Assembly (NCBI GenBank): GCA_047639165.1
Contig: JBLINH010000021.1
Span: 1-11,284, forward strand
DNA: 11,284 nt
Reading direction: 5' to 3'
DNA from: JBLINH01 sp047639165
GTDB taxonomy: Bacteria; Patescibacteriota; Minisyncoccia; Phycocordibacterales; JAACPR01
Part shown: in pieces, positions 6,786-11,284 of the stretch
Position numbering within the stretch: position 1 is the stretch's first letter
Layout of the letters: every line of letters starts with the position of its first letter
The notes under the pieces: model-generated
Seen by the model: the letters and a program-made list of their open reading frames with translations, nothing else
What the model was told of the DNA's origin: nothing
The model's database searches: none
Program-made: the position numbers and the translations under genes

Positions 6786-6815
6786 ATTATAATACAGAAA
6801 GATAGATAGTGTCCA
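6786..6815 (-). promoter_or_regulatory. Promoter of the structured RNA upstream of yebC
   Basis: -35 TGGACA (minus strand, 6810-6815) and -10 TATAAT (6786-6791) with an 18-base spacer; expected start near 6779. The -35 lies inside the perfect palindrome 6806-6825. Confidence 0.6.
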
Positions 6816-6825
6816 TTGACACTAT
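6806..6825. repeat. Perfect inverted repeat overlapping a -35 box
   Basis: ATAGTGTC and GACACTAT form an 8-bp perfect inverted repeat around a 4-base centre, 43 bases after the ruvB stop. It could be a weak ruvB terminator, since the following minus-strand bases CTATCTTTCT are U-rich but interrupted. It could also be an operator, because the -35 of the next promoter falls inside it. Confidence 0.6.
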
Positions 6826-6867
6826 GGTTATATTTGTTGTTTGTAATAAAAACAGTAGTAGTTAGTT

Positions 6868-7872
6868 CTATAACAACTTTTTTGGAGGATTGATTCCAAT
6901 ATGATCATATCCCTTTGTAGTAACAATTCTTCCTCTTGGAGTTCTTTCAATTAAACCAAGTTGCAATAGGTATGGTTCGTTAAATTCTTCGATAGTACCA
7001 GCTTCTTCAGAGAGTGACATAGCAAGAGTTGATAGCCCTACAGCACCACCACTAAACTTATCGATAATAGCTTGTAATATGTTTCTGTCAGACTTAGTTA
7101 ATCCTAAACTATCAATATCAAGCATCTCAAGAGTTTTTAAAACACTTTCCTTATCCAAATCTTTCTTATGTATTTGAGCATAGTCTCTACATCTCTTTAG
7201 AAGATAGTTTGCAGTTCTCGGAGTGTATCTACTTCTTTTTGCAATCTCACCAGCTGCAGTATCATCAAGTTTTATATTCAAAAGCCCAGCAGATCTTTTG
7301 ATGATCTCTTCAATTTCTGACTCCTTATAAAACTCTAGTCTGAAAATTCCTCCGGAGAACCTTGAACGAAGCGGGGAAGAGACCATCGCCATCTTTGTTG
7401 TAGCTGCAATTAATGTAAAAGGAGGAAGTTCTAATTGTATTGTTCTTGCTGATGGTCCTTTACCAATTATGATATCAAGTACACCTGATTCCATAGCAGG
7501 GTACAGGACTTCCTCGATTGTTTTGTTCAATCTATGAATCTCATCTATGAAAAGAATGTCTCCAGGAGACAAATTAGTTAGTATGGAAGCTAAATCACCG
7601 ACTTTTTCTACTGCAGGACCAGAGGTAATCTTTATTTGCGCTCCTGTATGTTTTGCGATAAGGTATGCAAGCGTTGTTTTTCCAAGACCTGGAGGGCCAT
7701 AGAATAAAACATGCTCAGGTGGATGCTTTCTACCCTTAGCAGCTTCAAGAAGAATGTGAAGATTGTCTTTGATACTCTTCTGACCTATGTACTCCTCCCA
7801 GACACCTGGTCGTAACTGCTGATCCAGAAATACCTCTTCATTTTTAGGGGGATTGGAATTAGGGCTTGACAT
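6868..7872 (-). CDS. ruvB: Holliday junction helicase motor subunit RuvB
   Basis: This hexameric AAA+ ATPase pulls DNA through the RuvA-Holliday junction complex; RuvC then cuts. Length is 334 residues, normal. The opening LDQQLRPGVWEEYIGQ (16-31) matches the RuvB N-terminus, where RP..L.EYIGQ is usual. Walker A is GPPGLGKT (59-66), Walker B is DEIH (110-113), sensor 1 is around AATTK (156-160), and the arginine-finger region is SPLRSRF (166-172). The C-terminal winged helix includes KFSGGAVGLSTLA (272-284) and ERTPRGRIVTTKGYDHIG (309-326). Start ATG at 7872 follows a TATACT -10 (7889-7894). It is the first gene of the ruvB, yebC, ruvC stretch; RuvA, its obligate partner in model bacteria, is not encoded here. 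Confidence 0.96.
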   Translation of the reverse strand: MSSPNSNPPKNEEVFLDQQLRPGVWEEYIGQKSIKDNLHILLEAAKGRKHPPEHVLFYGPPGLGKTTLAYLIAKHTGAQIKITSGPAVEKVGDLASILTNLSPGDILFIDEIHRLNKTIEEVLYPAMESGVLDIIIGKGPSARTIQLELPPFTLIAATTKMAMVSSPLRSRFSGGIFRLEFYKESEIEEIIKRSAGLLNIKLDDTAAGEIAKRSRYTPRTANYLLKRCRDYAQIHKKDLDKESVLKTLEMLDIDSLGLTKSDRNILQAIIDKFSGGAVGLSTLAMSLSEEAGTIEEFNEPYLLQLGLIERTPRGRIVTTKGYDHIGINPPKKLL

Positions 7873-7896
7873 ATAAATAAATTATGTTAGTATAGT
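7866..7896. promoter_or_regulatory. Divergent promoters of ruvB and the rod RNA sharing a -10 region
   Basis: On the minus strand, TATACT (7889-7894) serves ruvB. On the plus strand, TTGACA (7866-7871), which spans the ruvB start codon, is followed by TATG-T-TAGTAT (7883-7893, 16-base spacer) or TATAGT (7891-7896, 19-base spacer). The two -10 elements overlap within AGTATAGT, so polymerase can bind in only one direction at a time. Confidence 0.5.
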
Positions 7897-7899
7897 CCG

Positions 7900-8111
7900 A
7901 GTAAACATTTTGACATCGAAACCATAAATCTCTAGACAATTGAACTTCCAGTTTAATGGGTGAGTCATCAAGGACGTTTACGGTACCCCTCGTGGGACCA
8001 CTGTTGCCATCCTTAATGATTTTTCCACCTTTGTTCACAGTTTCAAAGGTTTGTCTAGAGATTTATAGTTTTGATTGAACTAACTTGTCCGATTTCGGAT
8101 GAGTTTTTTTT
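7900..8111 (+). ncRNA. Rod-shaped non-coding RNA, 6S-like in shape
   Basis: This stretch between ruvB and pilB has no open frame of note but is highly structured. Bases 7915-7939 and 8051-8075 form a 25-position stem with 23 Watson-Crick pairs, one G-U and one mismatch. Inside, shorter paired segments continue the rod: TTGAA with TTCAA, GGTG with CACC, and ATCAAGGA with TCCTTAATGAT. It ends in a tip hairpin GGTACCC/GGGACC with loop CTCGT (about 7982-7999). A separate intrinsic terminator closes it, and a plus-strand promoter precedes it. A long rod with internal loops of about 160-210 nt is the shape of 6S RNA, which binds RNA polymerase. I see no sequence signature proving this, and SRP, tmRNA and RNase P cores are absent. 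Confidence 0.6.
8082..8111 (+). terminator. Intrinsic terminator of the rod RNA
   Basis: AACTTGTCCGA pairs with TCGGATGAGTT (8082-8105; one T-G and one G-T pair) and is followed by eight T (8104-8111). The T-tract exists only on the plus strand, which fixes the RNA's direction. Confidence 0.8.
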
Positions 8112-8184
8112 ATTTTCAAACTCTTTTCTGACTATAGCTGTCTCTTCATTCTAACACAACTAGTCAGGTCATTTTTTTTATAGT

Positions 8185-10008
8185 CTAAAGCGAAAATTCT
8201 GGTTCAGAATTATTTTTATCACTATCGTCAAGATTGTCAGACTCCTTTTTGTCTTTTGTTACTATACTTTCACCTTTAAAAACTAATCCATCGTGATCAG
8301 TTTTTTCAGTTATCTCTTCTTTGTCCATAAAACCTTTACGAGTCTCAAGATCAACCACTCTTTCAACTTCAGATAGGGTAGTAATACCTTTTAAAACCTT
8401 ACTAATACCATCTTCTGCCATATCCATAATACCTTGTGATCTAGATACTTTTTTAATTTCTCTTTCACTAGGATTTGTCTGTAATACAGCCTCAATTTCC
8501 TTATTAGATATGATGGCTTCATATATTCCAATCCTTCCTTTGTATCCTAAACCATTACATCCTGAACAACCAACAGCTTCATATACTTTTTCAGTAAAAT
8601 CTATATTAGGGTTTTGTATTGAGTTGTATATCCCTCTCATTAAATCTATTTTGTCTTTAGGTAGTACTGTTTCTTTCTTACATTGAGGACATAGTAATCT
8701 CACAAGTCGTTGTGCGATTACTATGTTGATTGCAGAGGTCAGAATCTTTGGATTAATTCCAAGATCAATTAATCGGGTGTATGCACCAGCTGCATTATTT
8801 GTGTGTAAGGTAGAGAAAACAAGGTGACCAGTCAAAGCTGCATGAACTGCAGTTTCGGCAGTTTCAATTTCACGGATCTCACCAACCATGATTACATCAG
8901 GGTCCTGTCGCAATGATGATTTCAATCCTTTTGCAAAGTCGTAGTTTTTTTTCCTATCAACTTGAGTTTGAACAATACCTTTAAGGTGGTATTCGATAGG
9001 ATCTTCAATGGTGATTATCTTTGTAGATTCACTTTTAATATTAGTAAGGAAAGCATACAGGGTTGTTGTCTTACCAGATCCTGTTGGACCAGTATTCAAG
9101 ATCATTCCATTAGGTTTGTTTGCTTCCCGTAAGAATATTTTAAGAAGCTCTGGTTCAATACCAAGTTCCTCAAGAGGAACTGCGATTGATTGAGGATCTA
9201 GAAGCCTAAGAACAATAGACTCATTGTACGCTCCTGGAAGAACTGATGACCTGATCTCAATTTCTTTTTGATCGATCTTCACACTAAACCTTCCATCTTG
9301 TGATGTGCTTTTTATATTCAACTTCATTCCAGAAAGTAGCTTTATCCTTGATAGTAGTAGTTTATATGTTTCGTTATCTAATCTAACGATGTCTACAAGA
9401 ATTCCATCCAGTCTGAATCGCAATCGAACATCTTCTCCCTCAGGTTCAACATGGATATCACTAGTTTTTGTTGCTATGGCACCAGCCATTACAATCTCAA
9501 CAATCTTAGAAAGTCTAAAAGCTTTCTTCATTTGTACGGTTTTTTCAACCAAGACTTTTATATCATCGATAGTTTGAACATGATCAACCATTTCTCTGAT
9601 TTCATCACTTGAGATATCGAGTGATCCAGCTTTTGATGCTGTAGAATGTGAAATATCTTTATACCTATCCCAAGCTCTCTCAAGAGATTGAGTTGAAACT
9701 AAGAAAGGTTCAATTACATATCCTCTTTGATCTAATTCTTTTAATTGGTTTTTTGTTTCCTGTCTGTTTGGAGAAAGGACGGCTACTTTCATTCTTTTTC
9801 CAACAAGATCGAAAATAGCGACCTTTGCTTTTCTAGAATTTTCTTCTGATATTAAACGTAGACCGTCTGTATCAACAGGGAAGACTGTTAGATCGGCATA
9901 TGGAATGCCATATCTTTTAGAAAGGATTTGAGCTAATTCCTCCTCCTCTTTTTTAAGTAGTGTTGCTAGACTCTTTTTTTGTTCTTCTTCGTTAAACTTT
10001 ATTACCAT
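8185..10008 (-). CDS. pilB: Type IV pilus assembly ATPase PilB (GspE/PilB family)
   Basis: This cytoplasmic hexameric ATPase powers pilus or pseudopilus assembly. It has 607 residues. Residues 1-115 form the MshEN/T2SSE-N type domain (EEELAQILSKRYGIPYADLT), with the linker domain around 164-290 (SDIHVEPEGEDVRLRFRLDG). Then come Walker A GPTGSGKT (307-314), the Asp box IEDPIEY (334-340), Walker B DPDVIMVGEIRE (369-380) and the His box TLHTNNA (400-406). A zinc-binding four-cysteine set follows: CPQC (440-443) and CSGC (481-484). The four cysteines and N-domain favour PilB/GspE over PilT. The last 45 or so residues are a charged D/E/K/S-rich tail beyond the family core. The ATG at 10008 sits six bases after a TACAAT -10, so the mRNA is probably leaderless. 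No pilC, pilT or pilin gene is adjacent. Confidence 0.94.
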   Translation of the reverse strand: MVIKFNEEEQKKSLATLLKKEEEELAQILSKRYGIPYADLTVFPVDTDGLRLISEENSRKAKVAIFDLVGKRMKVAVLSPNRQETKNQLKELDQRGYVIEPFLVSTQSLERAWDRYKDISHSTASKAGSLDISSDEIREMVDHVQTIDDIKVLVEKTVQMKKAFRLSKIVEIVMAGAIATKTSDIHVEPEGEDVRLRFRLDGILVDIVRLDNETYKLLLSRIKLLSGMKLNIKSTSQDGRFSVKIDQKEIEIRSSVLPGAYNESIVLRLLDPQSIAVPLEELGIEPELLKIFLREANKPNGMILNTGPTGSGKTTTLYAFLTNIKSESTKIITIEDPIEYHLKGIVQTQVDRKKNYDFAKGLKSSLRQDPDVIMVGEIREIETAETAVHAALTGHLVFSTLHTNNAAGAYTRLIDLGINPKILTSAINIVIAQRLVRLLCPQCKKETVLPKDKIDLMRGIYNSIQNPNIDFTEKVYEAVGCSGCNGLGYKGRIGIYEAIISNKEIEAVLQTNPSEREIKKVSRSQGIMDMAEDGISKVLKGITTLSEVERVVDLETRKGFMDKEEITEKTDHDGLVFKGESIVTKDKKESDNLDDSDKNNSEPEFSL

Positions 10009-10014
10009 ACAAGT

Positions 10015-10020
10015 ATTGTA
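10015..10020 (-). promoter_or_regulatory. -10 element of pilB, leaderless start
   Basis: TACAAT on the minus strand ends six bases before the ATG at 10008. No -35 is evident, and there is no Shine-Dalgarno between the two. Confidence 0.5.
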
Positions 10021-10056
10021 CCGTATTTTGCGTATTGATTGAGGAGGTTATACTGA

Positions 10057-10085
10057 TTGACAAAAGGTGTGAAAAGTGATATAGT
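10057..10085 (+). promoter_or_regulatory. Strong promoter of lipoprotein gene 1
   Basis: TTGACA (10057-10062), 17-base spacer, TATAGT (10080-10085): near consensus. Start is expected near 10092, leaving an A-rich leader of about 50 bases ending in AAGGAAGAAAAGT before the ATG, which contains Shine-Dalgarno-like purine runs. Confidence 0.8.
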
Positions 10086-10142
10086 ATATATAGAATTTGA
10101 ACCTAAAAAACCAAAAACGAAAGGAAGAAAAGGAAGAAAAGT

Positions 10143-10601
10143 ATGAAAAGATTATCATTAGTATTTCTGTTAGCAGTGTCTCTTACTCTTGTGAGTTGTC
10201 AGACACACTCACAAAATTCTGGACCGAAAAAAAAGAAAGGTGGGTGGACGGTTAATCTAAACCTCCCAGCAATTGCCGATATGGTGCAGATCAATGTTGA
10301 TCTGGGTCACGGGCGCAGGTTGTACCCGCACACTACACGGTATTATAGTAGTAATTACGGGGGAGGTCTCCGTTACTACTACTACAATGCTCGAGGTCAA
10401 CAGTTATTTGTACCAAAAAATCATGTGCATACGCACAAGATTAAGGTGGTACACACTCGAACTCCTCCTCATGTGAAGAGAACTGGGGGAGTCCAGCAGA
10501 AACAATCTCGACCTGCTCCAACAAAGCAGGTACAGTCGCGGTCTAGATCGACCTCATTGCAGCAGTCCAGGGCAAAAGCCAGGGCTATGCACGATAGGTA
10601 A
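10143..10601 (+). CDS. Small basic lipoprotein, unknown function
   Basis: The product is 152 residues. The N-terminus is a lipoprotein signal: MKR, a hydrophobic core to about residue 16, and the lipobox LVSC with C19 as the lipidated residue. The mature part has KKKK (29-32), a likely beta segment WTVNLNLPAIADMVQINVDL (35-54), a tyrosine- and glycine-rich stretch (RYYSSNYGGGLRYYYYNARG, 66-85), histidines (NHVHTHK, 93-99), and a long Q/S/R/K-rich disordered tail from about 112. It is strongly positively charged, suggesting contact with an acidic envelope polymer, DNA or a host surface; the family is not recognised. It is a single-gene transcript with its own promoter and terminator, paired with a second lipoprotein gene downstream. 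A 15-bp palindrome (10593-10607) overlaps the stop codon. Confidence 0.85.
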   Translation: MKRLSLVFLLAVSLTLVSCQTHSQNSGPKKKKGGWTVNLNLPAIADMVQINVDLGHGRRLYPHTTRYYSSNYGGGLRYYYYNARGQQLFVPKNHVHTHKIKVVHTRTPPHVKRTGGVQQKQSRPAPTKQVQSRSRSTSLQQSRAKARAMHDR

Positions 10602-10612
10602 CCTATCACACC

Positions 10613-10639
10613 AAAGCGAGTATCTCCGGATACTCGCTT
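10613..10639 (+). terminator. Hairpin after lipoprotein gene 1, copy 1 of 2
   Basis: AAGCGAGTATC pairs with GATACTCGCTT (11 bp) around TCCG. The 27 bases from AAAGCG to CGCTT are identical to 11091-11117. The following CCCTCTTTATAC is only weakly T-rich, so termination may be partial. Confidence 0.7.
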
Positions 10640-10653
10640 CCCTCTTTATACTA

Positions 10654-10682
10654 TTGACAATCTATATAATATGTTATATACA
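10654..10682 (+). promoter_or_regulatory. Promoter of lipoprotein gene 2
   Basis: TTGACA (10654-10659), 17-base spacer, TATACA (10677-10682). An overlapping TATG-T-TATATA (10670-10680) is an alternative -10 with a 15-base spacer. The leader of about 55 bases is A-rich and ends AACGAAAGAAGAAAGAT, resembling the leader of lipoprotein gene 1. Confidence 0.75.
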
Positions 10683-10743
10683 TACGTAAGACTCAACACA
10701 AGTCATACCTCAAAACCCAAACAAAAAACGAAAGAAGAAAGAT

Positions 10744-11064
10744 ATGAAAAAAAAAATTAGATTGTTGATGATGTTCGTACCAATTATACTGATGACCAGT
10801 TGTGGTTTTTACGGGGGTGTTACCCTGGGAAATATGCAGAGAACATATAATGCTCCTGTTCAGTTAAGGAATAATCCTTCGACGAAAACCCCTGGTGTAA
10901 GATACCAAACACAACAACAGAGGGTAGTGCCACAGTCCTACCAACAAACCTACCAACAAACCAGGCTTTACCCTGCAATGGGAGTTGTGCAACCACATCC
11001 TCCCAGAACTAACACTAGAACCTACAACGAAAGAGTTGCAGATTTTAGAAGCATAAAAAAATAA
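10744..11064 (+). CDS. Small Q-rich lipoprotein, unknown function
   Basis: The product is 106 residues with a lipoprotein signal: MKKKIR, a hydrophobic stretch, and the lipobox MTSC with C20 lipidated, followed by GFYGGV. The mature chain is low in acidic residues and rich in Q, P, T, R and Y, with a short repeat QSYQQTYQQTR (54-64). It looks disordered apart from a possible helix at the C-terminal end (YNERVADFRSIKK). No family is recognised. It shares with its upstream neighbour the promoter type, leader style, lipobox placement and an identical terminator hairpin, but the mature proteins do not align. The pair probably works in the envelope or on the cell surface, and perhaps in the same process; that is inference. 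Confidence 0.82.
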   Translation: MKKKIRLLMMFVPIILMTSCGFYGGVTLGNMQRTYNAPVQLRNNPSTKTPGVRYQTQQQRVVPQSYQQTYQQTRLYPAMGVVQPHPPRTNTRTYNERVADFRSIKK

Positions 11065-11090
11065 AGAAGATTTTTTTTAAACCTTCACCT

Positions 11091-11125
11091 AAAGCGAGTA
11101 TCTCCGGATACTCGCTTTTTTCTTT
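11091..11125 (+). terminator. Hairpin after lipoprotein gene 2, copy 2 of 2
   Basis: The same 27-bp sequence as at 10613-10639 (11-bp stem, TCCG loop), here followed by TTTTCTTTT. This makes it a convincing intrinsic terminator on the plus strand; the minus strand has no T-tract after it. Confidence 0.85.
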
Positions 11126-11130
11126 TGTGT

Positions 11131-11139
11131 TGATATAGT
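11131..11139 (+). promoter_or_regulatory. Extended -10 promoter of tsaE
   Basis: TG-A-TATAGT with the hexamer at 11134-11139. It ends six bases before an ATG at 11146, so transcription may begin on that codon. A Shine-Dalgarno AGGAGG (11153-11158) then precedes a second in-frame ATG at 11167. Confidence 0.55.
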
Positions 11140-11145
11140 AGCGAC

Positions 11146-11284
11146 ATGAAAAAGGAGGTAAAAAGTATGGAAGAAATGGAAGTGTTTGCTAATACTTTTC
11201 TTTCACATATCTCACCAGCTGAAACAGCTACTGTCGTAGGTCTTTCTGGAGATTTAGGTTCAGGAAAAACTACCTTCACTAAGA
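11146..11284 (+). CDS. tsaE: TsaE, tRNA t6A modification ATPase (partial, 5' end)
   Basis: Only the first 46 codons are in the window. TsaE is the ATPase that helps TsaB and TsaD make threonylcarbamoyl-adenosine at position 37 of tRNAs reading ANN codons. The diagnostic part is the P-loop GLSGDLGSGKTTFTK at the window edge, in the usual TsaE place about 30 residues from the start. Two starts compete in the same frame: ATG 11146 (six bases after the -10, leaderless) and ATG 11167 (eight bases after AGGAGG). The second gives a start MEEMEVFANTFLSHIS that fits the family N-terminus well. I give the longer form but consider the shorter about equally likely. Other P-loop proteins are possible, but GDLGSGKTTF near the N-terminus strongly favours TsaE. 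Confidence 0.85.
   Translation, partial: MKKEVKSMEEMEVFANTFLSHISPAETATVVGLSGDLGSGKTTFTK

Noticed and set aside
7900..8111. SRP RNA, tmRNA or RNase P RNA as identity of the rod RNA
   Set aside because: The SRP tip (GGAAG..AGCAGCC type), tmRNA ends and RNase P core sequences were looked for on both strands and are not present.
8126..8184. Inverted GACTATA / TATAGTC pair after pilB as a terminator
   Set aside because: The arms are 7 bp with a long loop and no T-run on the pilB strand; too weak to call.
345..11064. UGA read as glycine or tryptophan (as in some Patescibacteria)
   Set aside because: All main genes are full-length under the standard code, with conserved glycines and tryptophans encoded normally and no interrupting TGA.
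11085..11279. Minus-strand open frame over the tsaE start
   Set aside because: It is antisense to the TsaE P-loop region and crosses an intrinsic terminator hairpin.
1..11284. CRISPR array, insertion sequence, toxin-antitoxin or phage genes
   Set aside because: No regularly spaced repeats, transposase, integrase, or paired toxin-antitoxin frames were found in the window.

Overview
The window looks like a chromosomal segment of an AT-rich bacterium of the Candidate Phyla Radiation (Patescibacteria, probably Parcubacteria-like). This is an inference from four things: compact genes, shortened versions of universal proteins (a 176-residue YebC), many starts with no Shine-Dalgarno, and a mix of housekeeping genes with small unrecognised ones. 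No rRNA or other taxonomic marker is present. Every stop I can read is TAA or TAG and none is TGA. The genes read through intact under the standard code.

Layout. Positions 1 to about 320 hold, on the minus strand, part of a repeat protein (GAATTLGA repeats). It is visibly richer in G+C than everything after it and has no recognisable start. It is followed by two small plus-strand genes of unknown function: a four-helix membrane protein (345-716) and a soluble protein (865-1200). This accessory segment ends at 1284-1333, where a 50-nt 3' half of a tRNA (anticodon arm, variable loop, T arm, acceptor strand, CCA) overlaps the last codons and stop of the next gene. That is what a tRNA-type attachment-site relic would look like.

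The core part follows. A class A penicillin-binding protein (minus strand) is divergent from tyrS (plus strand). tyrS ends tail-to-tail, with a 4-nt overlap, against a 53-residue acidic mini-protein (5003-5164, minus). Then comes a minus-strand recombination cluster, read in the order ruvB, structured RNA or attenuator, yebC, unknown 96-residue gene, ruvC. ruvA is absent. Divergent from ruvB is a roughly 210-nt rod-shaped non-coding RNA (about 7900-8111, plus strand) with its own terminator; it shares a back-to-back -10 region with ruvB. Next is a lone pilB-type ATPase gene (8185-10008, minus). On the plus strand follow two small lipoprotein genes, each with its own strong promoter and each closed by the same 27-bp terminator hairpin, and finally the beginning of tsaE.

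The most consistent regulatory signal is that several genes (345 gene, tyrS, ruvC, pilB, and possibly tsaE) have a -10 element that ends exactly six bases before the ATG. Transcription would then begin at the start codon, giving leaderless mRNAs. The lipoprotein genes instead have full TTGACA-17-TATAnn promoters and leaders of about 50 nt. Functionally the window covers cell-wall synthesis (PBP1), translation and tRNA charging or modification (tyrS, yebC, tsaE), Holliday-junction processing (ruvB, ruvC), type IV pilus or competence power (pilB) and surface lipoproteins. The strongest candidates for undescribed biology are the two structured RNAs, the tRNA-half junction, and the paired lipoprotein cassettes.
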